The translations under genes were made by a program, and so were the position numbers. A stretch of 64,000 nt of DNA from Planctomycetota bacterium (GTDB taxonomy: Bacteria; Planctomycetota; UBA1135; GCA-002686595). The first letter of the stretch is position 1, and each line of letters begins with the position of its first letter. The notes beneath the pieces were generated by a model. It was not told the origin of the DNA. It saw only the letters and a program-made list of their open reading frames with translations, and did not search any database. The stretch is taken from assembly GCA_002862085.1 (NCBI GenBank), contig PKCK01000125.1:1-64000 (forward strand). Reading direction: 5' to 3'. Positions 34,858-43,977 of this stretch are shown piece by piece.

Positions 34858-36340
34858 GCCTGAACCCGCCGCCCTCGTGACGGGCGGCGCCCTCGCGAGA
34901 GCGCCCTGGGCTCTGATCCTCGTGATCGCTGCCCTGGGTGTCGCACTCCGCGCTGCCCTGCTCGCACTCGCGCTCCCCATCGAGATCCAATCGGACGAGG
35001 CCAACTACCTCTACCTGGCGCTCGGCCTGGAACGATTCGGGATCTACTTCGATCAGCATCGGTACCTCTGGCCCCCCGGCTACGCCTGGCTCCTCCACTG
35101 CGTGATCGGAGACGGGTCCGACGCGGACCTCACGACCTTCCGGGCGATCCAGGTCGCTGCGTCCTCGGCCATTGGCATCACCACGATGCTCTTCGCGTGG
35201 CGACTCTTCTCGTCCCGCGCGGCGGCAGTCGCGGGCCTGCTCTGGAGCGTGCATCTGCCACTCGCGGCGTTCACTCACCTCCTCTGGAGCGAGACCGTCT
35301 TCCTCGCGCTCTTCCTCCCGGCACTGTGGCACGTGCTCGCCGCTCTCGACCGTAGCGCGGAGGGGGATGAGAGGAGAGCGGCGACGCGTCTCCTCGTCGC
35401 GGGCCTGCTGCTGGGAGGCGCGCTGCATCTCAAGGAGGCCCCGCTCTTCCTCATGGTCCCGCTGGCGCTGCTGTTGGCCTGGCGCGCGAGACCGATGGGC
35501 CCGGCGGCCACGCTGCGTCTCGCGACGCTCCTGCCGCTCGCGGCGCTCGTGACCCTCCTGCCCTGGACCGCTCGGAATCACGAGGTGTACGGCCGGGTGG
35601 CTCTCAGCGGATCGACCCTCGGGGAGAACGTCTATCAGGGCTTGAACGCTCACTACGTGAACTTCGACATGGTTCCGCTGGCGCGGGAGAGGGGGAGACG
35701 CGGGCTCCAGCCCCTCGCAGAGATCGAACGACGCGCATTCACCGCTCCACCCACCGCGGAGAACGGAGCTCCGGACCCGGGATGGGTGAGAGCCGCAACG
35801 ACGTTTCATCCGATCGAGCGACAGAGCGAGAACCTCCGGAGGGGCATCGAGTGGAGCGTCGACCACCCCGGATGGCTCGCCCGCACACGTCTCAAGAAGT
35901 GGAGCGATCTGGTCACACCGTTCTCGTTCTTCGTTCGCCACCAGGCTCTCGGCCACTACGCGCCCGAGAGCGGCCTCGGCGGCGCTTTGAGGCGGCCGCT
36001 GGTGATCTGGTCGCTGCTCTCCTCCGTCATCGTCCTCCTGGGGGCCGCGCTCGGCGGCGCGCTGTCCGTCGGCGCCGGTCACGGGCGCGCTCTGCTCGCG
36101 GTGACGATCGGCTACGTCTTCTCCGCGGCGCTGCTCGTGTCGATGTCTCGCTTCCGCGTGCCGATCGAGCCTCTCCTGATCGTCCTCTGCGCCGGGTTCC
36201 TGACCCACGGGGTCGCTCACCGCTCGATCCCTCGCTTCCTCTTCGGCGGCGCCGCCGTGATCGCACTCGGCGCGCTCTGGTGGATCAGCTGGCCGGAGAC
36301 ACGGGCCGCCGCCGCGATGGCCCTCGAGGTGACACGATGA
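34844..36340 (+). CDS. GT39/PMT-family membrane glycosyltransferase
   Basis: A 498-residue protein with about eleven membrane segments and the first-loop motif QSDEANYLYLALGLERFG typical of ArnT/PMT-like GT-C transferases, followed by WPPGYAWLL and a SxxxG-rich second loop. It is expected to move a sugar from a polyprenyl-phosphate donor to a lipid, glycan or protein outside the membrane. It overlaps the preceding gene by 14 nt and the next by ATGA, so it is firmly part of the operon. Confidence 0.85.
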   Translation: MAASEPEPAALVTGGALARAPWALILVIAALGVALRAALLALALPIEIQSDEANYLYLALGLERFGIYFDQHRYLWPPGYAWLLHCVIGDGSDADLTTFRAIQVAASSAIGITTMLFAWRLFSSRAAAVAGLLWSVHLPLAAFTHLLWSETVFLALFLPALWHVLAALDRSAEGDERRAATRLLVAGLLLGGALHLKEAPLFLMVPLALLLAWRARPMGPAATLRLATLLPLAALVTLLPWTARNHEVYGRVALSGSTLGENVYQGLNAHYVNFDMVPLARERGRRGLQPLAEIERRAFTAPPTAENGAPDPGWVRAATTFHPIERQSENLRRGIEWSVDHPGWLARTRLKKWSDLVTPFSFFVRHQALGHYAPESGLGGALRRPLVIWSLLSSVIVLLGAALGGALSVGAGHGRALLAVTIGYVFSAALLVSMSRFRVPIEPLLIVLCAGFLTHGVAHRSIPRFLFGGAAVIALGALWWISWPETRAAAAMALEVTR

Positions 36341-36903
36341 GCGCCTGGAGACCGCACATCCTCCTGCTCGCGATCGCGGGGGCCGTGATCGTCCGGGCGG
36401 CCGCCACGCACGTCTCGACGGAAGAGGCCATGCGCGTGGCCTTCGACGACGAGGCGGACGCGCGAGCCAGGATCGAGTCGGCCCATGTCGCAGCGTGCCG
36501 CGCCACCGCGCGCTCCGCACGCCTCGGCGAGGACCTCGCGCGCGCGTTCCTCGAGGCGGAGGACGAACTTCTTCGAGAGGCTGCCGTGACGATCGACCTC
36601 TGCCGTCACGCTCTGGAACGGCGCGGCGATCGAGACGAGCGGACGCCGCCGATCCAGGAGGCCTACGTCTACAGCCCGCTGGGCCCGGACGGAATGACGC
36701 CCCATCGGCTCCGGGCGCTGGTCCTGCACCGCCGCAAGGTGGGAGGAAAAGCCGTGGGAGGGATCGGACGGATCTCCAGCACCGAGGCGGACTGGTTCCT
36801 GCGTACCCTTCGGGGTGCCGCACTCCCACCCACGCAGCAGATGACAGCGTACTTCCAGAGCCGGAACATCCCGTCCCGGCTCGTACGGCCCCGAGGCCGC
36901 TGA
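36337..36903 (+). CDS. membrane-anchored protein of unknown function
   Basis: A 188-residue protein starting at an ATG that overlaps the glycosyltransferase stop (ATGA). One N-terminal hydrophobic segment (HILLLAIAGAVIVRAAATHV) anchors it; the rest is outside or periplasmic, with a charged helical stretch (residues 28-97) and a short C-terminal domain. No family recognised. Its place between the glycosyltransferase and the phosphatase-superfamily gene suggests an accessory or chaperone role in the same envelope step. Confidence 0.7.
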   Translation: MSAWRPHILLLAIAGAVIVRAAATHVSTEEAMRVAFDDEADARARIESAHVAACRATARSARLGEDLARAFLEAEDELLREAAVTIDLCRHALERRGDRDERTPPIQEAYVYSPLGPDGMTPHRLRALVLHRRKVGGKAVGGIGRISSTEADWFLRTLRGAALPPTQQMTAYFQSRNIPSRLVRPRGR

Positions 36904-36906
36904 CAC

Positions 36907-38436
36907 ATGGCGATCCAGAACGACAGCCACACGAGGAGCACCGCACCCGAGGCGATGTGGAGACGCCGCATCGCTGCGTACCCCCTCGCGCTCCTGACCG
37001 CGCTCCTCTCCGGCTGCGGCGGCGAGTCCACCTCGGACAGGATGAACGTCCTGCTCATCACGCTGGACACGACGCGCCCCGACCGTATGAGCTGCTACGG
37101 CGGGCGCCCTGGACTGACCCCGACCATCGACGCGTTCGCCGGTGCGGGCGTACGCTTCGAGCGGGCCATCTCGACGGCGGGCATCACGCCGATGTCGCAC
37201 TCGTCCATCCTCACCGGGCTCAACAACTACGCGCACGGAATGCGCGTGTTCTACAGCCCCGAGGTGAGCCACCGCCTCAAGGACGTGGTCGACACCCTGC
37301 CGGAGGTCCTGCAGCCCCTCGGCTATCGGACGGCCGCGCGCGTGAGCGCCTACCCCGTCTCCGCGGCCTACGGCCTCGACCAGGGGTTCGCTGACTTCGA
37401 GTCCGGGGTGAATCTCGACGAACTCAACCTCGAGCGCCAGCAGCGCCACAGCACCTCCTGGGACACCGGCGGCCGGACCAAGACGCAGCGCCGCGGCGAC
37501 CTGACCACCTCGAGCGCGCTGCAGTGGCTCGACGCGAACGGCAAGGACGGTCCCTGGTGCATGTGGGTTCACATGTTCGACGTCCACGACTACTCGCTCG
37601 TCCCTCCGGACGAGTTCATGGAGCGCTTCGGACTGCCGGAGTACCCGTCGCCGGGGCAACGCCTCGGACTGGAGGCGCGGCTCGACTGGCGCGAGCTGAT
37701 CTACGACCCCGAGCTCGCGTTCATGGACGCACAGATCGCCCGGCTCAGGACGTGGCTCGAGGAGAACGCGCAGCTCGACAACACCGTGGTCGTCATCACC
37801 GCGGATCACGGTCAAGGCCTCCGGGACGGGCACGACCGTCACGGCTGGATGAAGCACAGGCTCCTCTACGACTGGTGCGTACGGGTCCCGCTGATCGTCT
37901 ACGTGCCTGGCTTCACCCCGGGCCAGCCGGTGGTCGAGGAGCAGGTGAGGACGATCGACGTCCTCCCCACCATCGCCGAGGCCGTCGAAGCGCCCCTCCG
38001 GAGCCTCGTCGAGGGCTCCTCCCTCGTCCCGCTCATGCGCGGTGAGGCCGAGGACGAGCCGCGTGTCGCCTACGCCGACGCGCTCAACGGATACGACCAG
38101 CACTCCCCGCCCGCTGCCGCGCTCCCGCCGCACCAGAAGGACAACCTCTTCATGGCCTGTGACGGAAGGTGGAAACTCATCCATCACGAGCGCAACCCCG
38201 AGCACTCACAGCTCTACGACCTCTTGAAGGACCCGCTCGAGGTCCAGAACCTCTACTCCTCCGACCACCCGCGCGTCGCGCCGCTGCTGGCGTTCCTGGA
38301 GGACCGGCGCGCGATGGCCGTCGAAGCCCCCGGGAGCGGCGCCACGGCACCCAACGTCGCAGCACTCAATGCGCTCGGATACGGCGGCGGTGACGAGGAG
38401 CAAGAGGACACCAACGAAGAGACGGCACCGAAGTGA
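36907..38436 (+). CDS. alkaline-phosphatase-superfamily (sulfatase-like) lipoprotein with Thr at the nucleophile site
   Basis: A 509-residue lipoprotein (LALLTALLSGC, Cys37 lipobox). The sulfatase fold is clear: metal ligand Asp54 in LLITLDTTRPDRMSCYGG, and ITADHGQGL with Asp300-His301 plus downstream His. At the nucleophile position, where sulfatases have C/S-x-P-S-R, it has Thr94 in GITPMSHSSILTGL, like a group of TxPSHxS proteins. It is therefore not a formylglycine sulfatase and may be a phosphodiesterase or phosphotransferase. It is 3 nt after the preceding gene and overlaps the next (GTGA). Confidence 0.85.
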   Translation: MAIQNDSHTRSTAPEAMWRRRIAAYPLALLTALLSGCGGESTSDRMNVLLITLDTTRPDRMSCYGGRPGLTPTIDAFAGAGVRFERAISTAGITPMSHSSILTGLNNYAHGMRVFYSPEVSHRLKDVVDTLPEVLQPLGYRTAARVSAYPVSAAYGLDQGFADFESGVNLDELNLERQQRHSTSWDTGGRTKTQRRGDLTTSSALQWLDANGKDGPWCMWVHMFDVHDYSLVPPDEFMERFGLPEYPSPGQRLGLEARLDWRELIYDPELAFMDAQIARLRTWLEENAQLDNTVVVITADHGQGLRDGHDRHGWMKHRLLYDWCVRVPLIVYVPGFTPGQPVVEEQVRTIDVLPTIAEAVEAPLRSLVEGSSLVPLMRGEAEDEPRVAYADALNGYDQHSPPAAALPPHQKDNLFMACDGRWKLIHHERNPEHSQLYDLLKDPLEVQNLYSSDHPRVAPLLAFLEDRRAMAVEAPGSGATAPNVAALNALGYGGGDEEQEDTNEETAPK

Positions 38437-39695
38437 CCTCACGCCGACCCGACCCTCTGAGCCGCTCGATCGGGGCCGCGCTCGCTGGCTGCGCCCTGGG
38501 AATCGCCCTCGTGGCCTGCGGCAGGGGACCGGACGCCGAGGCGCCGTCCGTCTCCGCGACCGAGACCCCCTCATCGAGATCCGGGGCCAGCGACCCACTG
38601 TCGTCCGGCGGTGTCCTCGAGGTCGTGTCCCCCCAGGATCCCGAGCGTCCCTTCTTCCACGATTTCGGGGAGATGGACTTCGGCGCCGAGGTGAAGTGGA
38701 CGGTCACCCTCCGCAACACCGGCAGCGAGCCGCTCGACATCCAGCGCGCCCAGCCCGCGTGCGGCTGCACCCGCCTGGTCTCCTTCGAGGTGGCCGGTCC
38801 GGAGGGCGGGCCCTCCGCATCCTATTCGAACTTCAAGGCGCGCCCGATCTGCTCCGTCCCGGCGGGCGGAAGCCTGAAGATGCGCCTCGATATCCTCTCG
38901 AAGCACTCGAAGCCCAACCTCTCGAAGCTCGCTCTCGTCCGGCTCAGCACCAATTCGAGCATCGATCCATTCCACACCTTCGAGCTGCGCTTCCTCGGTC
39001 TCAAGCCCTTCATCGTCGCGCCGGACAGCCTCACCCTCCACAGGGTCCCCGTCAGCCACGGCGCCGCTGCGTCGTGCCGCGTCCAGGTGGTCAAACCAGG
39101 CCTCCCTGGCCTGGTCCACCGGATCGTGAGCGCGCCGGAGGGGATCGAGGCGCGACTCGACGCGCTGCCCTTCGCCGGCGAGACCGTCTGGACGGTCACG
39201 GCGACGATCCCGCCCCTCTCCGCCATGGGAACCATACGGGGGGACATCGTGCTCGCGGTCTCCGACGAGAACGGCGAAGGGGACGCGGGGCGCGTCACGG
39301 TTCCCGTGAACGCGCGCGTGGGCCCTGACGCCTTCCTGGATCCCGGGATGTTCACGTTCGGCGCCGTGAAGCCGGGCGAGACGAGGCTCCGCCAGGCCCA
39401 GCTCGTCGGGCTGGTGCCCGGCGCCAAGCTCGAGATCCTGGGAGCGCGCCTCGAGAATGCCAGCTCGGACGCTTTCCGCGTGTCCTCTCGCGCCGCGGGT
39501 CCGGCCGAGGGAGGCCAGCTCGACGACGCTGGCCGCAGCGACCGCTGGATCATCGACCTGCAGCTCACATCCGATCACCCCGAGGGCTACCTGACCGGCG
39601 AAGTCGTGTTGACCCTCGCCGAGCCGATCGGCGGCGGTTCGGGCGAGATGGGCACCGAGCTCCGCGCACGGATCAGCGGCCTCGTCAGGCCCTGA
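38433..39695 (+). CDS. DUF1573 lipoprotein
   Basis: A 420-residue protein with a GTG start overlapping the previous stop. The signal ends in ALVACG, giving a lipid-anchored Cys near residue 29. A DUF1573 domain at about 65-130 contains FGEMDFGAEVKWTVTLRN and the invariant CGC of QPACGCT. Two further Ig-like domains follow, the last near 290-410 (FTFGAVKPGETRLRQA), again DUF1573-like. Function is unknown; such proteins are common in Planctomycetota and Bacteroidota envelopes. It is the last gene of the operon; a short CCGGC/GCCGG hairpin lies 6 nt after the stop. Confidence 0.8.
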   Translation: MTSRRPDPLSRSIGAALAGCALGIALVACGRGPDAEAPSVSATETPSSRSGASDPLSSGGVLEVVSPQDPERPFFHDFGEMDFGAEVKWTVTLRNTGSEPLDIQRAQPACGCTRLVSFEVAGPEGGPSASYSNFKARPICSVPAGGSLKMRLDILSKHSKPNLSKLALVRLSTNSSIDPFHTFELRFLGLKPFIVAPDSLTLHRVPVSHGAAASCRVQVVKPGLPGLVHRIVSAPEGIEARLDALPFAGETVWTVTATIPPLSAMGTIRGDIVLAVSDENGEGDAGRVTVPVNARVGPDAFLDPGMFTFGAVKPGETRLRQAQLVGLVPGAKLEILGARLENASSDAFRVSSRAAGPAEGGQLDDAGRSDRWIIDLQLTSDHPEGYLTGEVVLTLAEPIGGGSGEMGTELRARISGLVRP

Positions 39696-39809
39696 GACGG
39701 ACCGGCCCCGCCGGCACGACCGCGGCCCCCCTGTCGAGGCCGACTTCGGACCGCTCGAGTCGCGGACGCGGCGGATCCGCGCTGATCATGACGGTGAGCC
39801 AGCCGGGCC

Positions 39810-42245
39810 CTACTTTCGCAGCGCGGCGCCGCGCTGCTCCAGCACTCGCTCGAGCCGCCCCAGGAATTTCTGAGCGTCCTTGTCGGTGAGCGTCTTGTTC
39901 ACCGACTGCAAGGTCACGTGGTACGCGAGGGACTTCCTGCCCTCCCCCAGCGCCTCGCCCCTGAACACGTCGAAGAGCTCGATGTCCACTGCGGCGCCCT
40001 TGGCCGCCTGATCGATCGCGGCGTGGAGCTCTGCAGCGGGCAGCTCGGCGGGAGCTTCACAGGCCACGTCGACCTTCACGCTGGGGTACTTCGCGAGCGG
40101 GCTGTACGCCGCGGCCGCGGGAGGAGCGGCGAGCAGAGCGTCGAGATCGATGACCGCGACGGCGACGTCGGAGTCCAACTCCCCCGACAGGCCGAAGGCC
40201 ACGCGCACCTCGGGGTCGAGGTCGCTCACGAATCCGGCCGGGGCGCCGTCCTCGGACCAGCGTCCGGTGAGCTGCTTCTTCGGATGGCTGAGCGCGGCCG
40301 GCGCAGCGTCGGCGGACCAGCACGGCGCCGGGACGCCCGCGGCCGCGATGGCGTCGTCGACCACGGCGCGCAGGTGGAACAGCGCGCCGGCGTCGAAGCG
40401 CGCGCCCTCCGCCGGACGGGGCCGCGCGAGCGCGAGGGCCAGCTGGTGGACCTCACGAGGCGCACCATCCTCGCCCGCATCCTCCGGCCGGTAACCTTTG
40501 CCGATCTCGTAGATCTGCACCTCGGCGCGCTGGCGACGAGCAGGCTCGAGCAGCGCGAGGAGCGAGGGGAGGACGTCCCGGCGGATCCGGGCCTGGTCCG
40601 GGGCGACGGGGTTCCGCGCCGCCACGAACGCGCCATCGGCGCCCTTGGCCGCGGCGACCGTGGCGTCGGCCTGGAACGAGTAGCTGATCACCTGGTGGAA
40701 GCCGGAGGCGCCGCTCAGGCGATCCTCGAGCGCGCGAACCAGAGCGCGGCGAGGCTCGAAGGGGGGCGGCTCGATGGCGGCCACGAGCGGCGCTTCGGGG
40801 ACGCTGCCGTAGCGATGGATACGACCGATCTCCTCGACGAGATCGCGCTCGATCTCCAGGTCCTTGGTCGCTCGCGCGGACGGAATCGCCACGTCGAAGC
40901 CACCGCTCGCCGCGGTGGGCGTCAACTCGAGGCGCCCGAGGATGCCCTCGATCACCGCGTCGTCGAGATCCACGCCGAGGTCGCGTCGCACGACGTCGGT
41001 GCGCACGTGGATCGAGGTGGCCGGATCCGACCACTCGCCCGCGTCGGAGAGCACCAGGGGGAACGTGACGTCCGGCTGGAGCTCCTGGAGCAGACGCGCG
41101 AAGTGCGCCGCTGCCAGCGCGGGCAACGTCGGGTCGAGCGTCTTCTCGAAGCGCGACGACGAATCGGTGCGCAAGGCGAGCCGCGACGAGGTCCGGCGCA
41201 CAGTCGTCGGGTCGAAGGTGGCGCACTCCAGGAGGAGCTGGCCGGTCGAGGCCTGCACCTTGGATCCCTCGCCGCCCATGATGCCGGCGAGGGCGACCGC
41301 CGCGTCGCCGGACGTGATGAGCAGGTCGGTCTCCTCCAGCCTGCGAGCCTCGCCGTCCAGGGTGGTCATCGACTCGCCGGCCTTCGCCTTGCGCACCACG
41401 ATGCCACCCTCGTCGAGGGCGCCCCGATCGAAGGCGTGGTTGGGCTGCCCGAGGTCCAGCATGACGAAGTTGGAGAGATCGACGAGGAGGTCGATCGGGC
41501 GCTGCCCGACCGCGAGCAGGAGCGCACGCATCCAGTCGGGCGCCATGCCGTTCCGCGCGCCGTCGATGGCGAGGCCGAGGTAGCGAGTGCACGCCGCGTC
41601 CTCGACTGCGACGGGGAAGGGCGCGCCTCCGCCGAGGGCGGGAAGGCTCAGGTCGAGTGGCTTCAGCTCGCGCTCGAAGATCGCCGCGACCTCGCGAGCG
41701 ATCCCCCGATGGCCCCAAAGGTCCGGACGGTGCGTGAGGGACTTGTTGTCGATCTCGATGACCCAGTCGGCCATGTCGAGAGCCTCTGCGAGCGGAGCGC
41801 CGATCGGCGCCGGCGCGCCGTCGCTCTCGGGGAGCACCCAGATCCCGTCGTGCTCGTCCCCGAGGTCCAGCTCGCGAACCGAGCAGATCATCCCGAAGGA
41901 CTCGACGCCGCGTATCTTCGACTTCTTGATCTTGAAGTCGCCCGGGAGGACGGTGCCCACGGTGGCCACCGCGACGCGCTGGCCCGGCCCGACGTTCGGA
42001 GCGCCGCAGACGATCTGCAGCGGCTCTCCCGCGCCGACGTCCACCTTGCAGACCCCGAGCTTGTCGGCGTCCGGGTGCTGCTCACGCTCGAGCACGTGCC
42101 CCACCGTCACCTTCGAGAGGTGGGGCGCGAAGGGCTCCAGGCCCTCCACCTCGCAGGTGGAGAGCGTGAGGTTGTCGGCCAGCTCCTCCGGGGTGATCCC
42201 GTCGAGGTCCACGTGGCGGGCCAGCCACTTCATCGAGACGAACAT
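39810..42245 (-). CDS. pheT: phenylalanine-tRNA ligase beta subunit
   Basis: An 811-residue beta subunit of the alpha2-beta2 synthetase. N-terminal domain and tRNA-binding (EMAP-like) domain are present (KWLARHVDLDGITPEELADN; GHVLEREQHPDADKLGVCKV), then the B3/B4 editing domain, B5, the catalytic-like core and the C-terminal ferredoxin-fold anticodon-binding domain (SPLAKYPSVKVDVACE). Full length. It attaches no amino acid itself but hydrolyses Tyr-tRNA(Phe) and holds the tRNA. It lies 29 nt after pheS. Confidence 0.97.
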   Translation of the reverse strand: MFVSMKWLARHVDLDGITPEELADNLTLSTCEVEGLEPFAPHLSKVTVGHVLEREQHPDADKLGVCKVDVGAGEPLQIVCGAPNVGPGQRVAVATVGTVLPGDFKIKKSKIRGVESFGMICSVRELDLGDEHDGIWVLPESDGAPAPIGAPLAEALDMADWVIEIDNKSLTHRPDLWGHRGIAREVAAIFERELKPLDLSLPALGGGAPFPVAVEDAACTRYLGLAIDGARNGMAPDWMRALLLAVGQRPIDLLVDLSNFVMLDLGQPNHAFDRGALDEGGIVVRKAKAGESMTTLDGEARRLEETDLLITSGDAAVALAGIMGGEGSKVQASTGQLLLECATFDPTTVRRTSSRLALRTDSSSRFEKTLDPTLPALAAAHFARLLQELQPDVTFPLVLSDAGEWSDPATSIHVRTDVVRRDLGVDLDDAVIEGILGRLELTPTAASGGFDVAIPSARATKDLEIERDLVEEIGRIHRYGSVPEAPLVAAIEPPPFEPRRALVRALEDRLSGASGFHQVISYSFQADATVAAAKGADGAFVAARNPVAPDQARIRRDVLPSLLALLEPARRQRAEVQIYEIGKGYRPEDAGEDGAPREVHQLALALARPRPAEGARFDAGALFHLRAVVDDAIAAAGVPAPCWSADAAPAALSHPKKQLTGRWSEDGAPAGFVSDLDPEVRVAFGLSGELDSDVAVAVIDLDALLAAPPAAAAYSPLAKYPSVKVDVACEAPAELPAAELHAAIDQAAKGAAVDIELFDVFRGEALGEGRKSLAYHVTLQSVNKTLTDKDAQKFLGRLERVLEQRGAALRK

Positions 42246-42274
42246 GGATCGATCTGCGCTCGGCTAGGGTGGAA

Positions 42275-43306
42275 TCAGAACTGGGAGAGGAAGCGCATGT
42301 CGCCGCCGAGGAGGTGGCGAACGTCGTCGATGCCGTAGCGCAGCATGACGAGGCGCGAGAGGCCGAGTCCGAAGGCGAAGCCGCCCCACTCCTCGGGGTC
42401 GAGGCCGCCGGCCTCGAGGACGTTCGGGTGAACGAGCCCGCAGGGCAAGAGCTCGATCCAGGTCGTCTGCTTGCAGACGCTGCAGCCGTCCTCGCAGAAC
42501 GGACAGCGCGCATCGAGCTCGAAGCCCGGCTCGACGAAGGGGAAGTACCCCGGGCGCAGCCGCACCTCGATGTCCTTCTTGAAGATGCCCCGGAGAAGGG
42601 TCTTCATGGCGCCGATCAGGTGCCCCACCGAGACGTCCTTGTCGATGACGAGGCCCTCCATCTGGTGGAAGGTGTGCTCGTGGCTCGCGTCGGTGGTCTC
42701 CTGACGGAAGACCTTGCCCGGCACGATGGCGCGGAAAGGCGGCTCCAGGCGCTCCATGGCGCGCACCTGCACCGGGCTCGTGTGCGTACGGAGCAGCAGC
42801 GTGGCCTTCGAACCCGGCGAGTCGCAGTAGAAGGTGTCCTGGGTGTCCCGCGCCGGGTGGTCGGCGGGGATGTTCAGCTTCTCGAAGTTGTACTCGTCGA
42901 GCTCCACCTCGGGCCCGTCCAGCACGCGGTAGCCCATCGACGTGAACAGATCCTCGAGCTCGCGCGTCACTCGCGTCACCGGGTGAAGCGTGCCCCGGTG
43001 CAGGCGCGGCGGCGGCAAGGTCGAATCGAAGCCGTCTGCCTCGCGCTCGGCGTCGAGCGCGGCGTCCGCGAGCTCCGCTTCTCGCGTGGCGACGGCCTCA
43101 AGGACCGCGGTCTTCAGACGGTTCGCGCTCTGCCCTGCGTCCCTGCGCTCCTCCGGCGGCAGCGTCGGGATGGCGGCGAGCATCGAAGCGACGACGCCGT
43201 CCTTCCCCGTGAACTCGCGCTCGATCGCGCGCAGGTCCTCGGTGCTGGCGGCGGATGCGATCCGGGTCTGCGCGTCCTCGAGACGCGCGTCGATTCCCTG
43301 GGTCAT
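42275..43306 (-). CDS. pheS: phenylalanine-tRNA ligase alpha subunit
   Basis: A 343-residue catalytic subunit. The ATG at 43306 puts MTQGIDARLEDAQTRI at the usual distance before the FTGKDGVV motif; the frame is open upstream and an ATG 23 codons earlier exists but overlaps the large hairpin. Class II motifs are present: FRAIVPGKVFRQE, HEHTFHQMEGL and GLGLSRLVMLRYG. A four-Cys insert, CPFCEDGCSVCKQ, is the zinc-type motif found in many bacterial PheS proteins. A strong hairpin lies between rplT and this gene. Confidence 0.97.
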   Translation of the reverse strand: MTQGIDARLEDAQTRIASAASTEDLRAIEREFTGKDGVVASMLAAIPTLPPEERRDAGQSANRLKTAVLEAVATREAELADAALDAEREADGFDSTLPPPRLHRGTLHPVTRVTRELEDLFTSMGYRVLDGPEVELDEYNFEKLNIPADHPARDTQDTFYCDSPGSKATLLLRTHTSPVQVRAMERLEPPFRAIVPGKVFRQETTDASHEHTFHQMEGLVIDKDVSVGHLIGAMKTLLRGIFKKDIEVRLRPGYFPFVEPGFELDARCPFCEDGCSVCKQTTWIELLPCGLVHPNVLEAGGLDPEEWGGFAFGLGLSRLVMLRYGIDDVRHLLGGDMRFLSQF

Positions 43307-43352
43307 CGGAGGGGGGGGACGAAGGAGAGATCTGGTGTGCTGGAGAACGACA

Positions 43353-43399
43353 GAAGCCGCCTCGGACGGGGCCATGATGGCCCGGCCGGAGGCGGCTTC
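43353..43399 (-). promoter_or_regulatory. long hairpin between rplT and pheS (attenuator or terminator)
   Basis: GAAGCCGCCTC (43353-43363) pairs with GAGGCGGCTTC (43389-43399) over 11 bp, and inside it GGGCCAT pairs with ATGGCCC around a single-base loop position, so up to about 18 bp form. It starts 20 nt after the rplT stop and ends about 47 nt before pheS. The RNA downstream is moderately U-rich (TGTCGTTCTCC). No Phe-rich leader peptide is seen, so any control is not of the E. coli pheM type. Confidence 0.6.
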
Positions 43400-43419
43400 C
43401 GAACGCGAACTCGATTCGC

Positions 43420-43776
43420 TCAGGCGCGAGCCGCCTTCGCTTCCTCGATGAGAGCGTCGAAGCCCGCCGGGTCGTGGATGGCGATCTCCGAGAGCTGCTT
43501 GCGGTTGAGCTCCACGCCGGCGCCCTTGAGGCCGGCGATGAACTGGCTGTAGGTCATCCCGCGCATCCGCGCCGCGGCGTTGATCCGCACGATCCAGAGG
43601 CGGCGGAACTGGCGCTTCTTCTGACGCCGGTCCCGGTAGCTGTACGCCCATGCGCGGACGACGCTCTCCCGGACGGTGCGCCACAGCTTGCTGCGGCCGC
43701 CGCGATAGCCCTTGGCCTGCTTGAACCAGCGGACCTTCTTCTGGTGGCGCGGAGCGCCGTAGGTCACTCGTACCAT
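43420..43776 (-). CDS. rplT: 50S ribosomal protein L20
   Basis: 118 residues, normal length. It contains the family sequence ([40 protein letters not shown]). It binds 23S rRNA early in 50S assembly and in many bacteria represses its own operon. It is 3 nt after rpmI. Here infC does not precede rpmI, as it usually does. Confidence 0.98.
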   Translation of the reverse strand: MVRVTYGAPRHQKKVRWFKQAKGYRGGRSKLWRTVRESVVRAWAYSYRDRRQKKRQFRRLWIVRINAAARMRGMTYSQFIAGLKGAGVELNRKQLSEIAIHDPAGFDALIEEAKAARA

Positions 43777-43779
43777 CGG

Positions 43780-43977
43780 TCAGGAGCCTCCCATCATGCG
43801 CTTGAGGAGGTAGGCCCACTTGCCCTCGACGATGATGGGCGAGCGCTTGTTGCGCTTGGCCTTGGCATCCTTGATGGCGTGCTGGTGACCGCGCTTGGGG
43901 CGAGAGCACTTCAGCTTGCCCGACTTGGTCATGCGGAACCGCTTCTTGACGGCTCCCTTCGATTTCATCTTCGGCAC
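43780..43977 (-). CDS. rpmI: 50S ribosomal protein L35
   Basis: 65 residues, starting at a GTG at 43977 (VPKMKSKGAVKKRF), which gives the expected length; the frame is open upstream but without family similarity. Basic and typical of L35 (KLKCSRPKRGHQHAIKDAKAKRNKR). It is the first gene of rpmI-rplT-pheS-pheT. Confidence 0.95.
   Translation of the reverse strand: MPKMKSKGAVKKRFRMTKSGKLKCSRPKRGHQHAIKDAKAKRNKRSPIIVEGKWAYLLKRMMGGS

Noticed and set aside
34718-36946. 742-codon open frame on the minus strand
   Set aside because: Antisense to the GT39 and neighbouring genes, which have membrane segments and family motifs; the antisense product is low-complexity Arg/Ser/Glu.
39918-42338. 806-codon open frame on the plus strand
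   Set aside because: It is exactly antisense to pheT, with Arg/Gly/His-rich composition and no recognisable domain; long antisense frames are common at this GC content.
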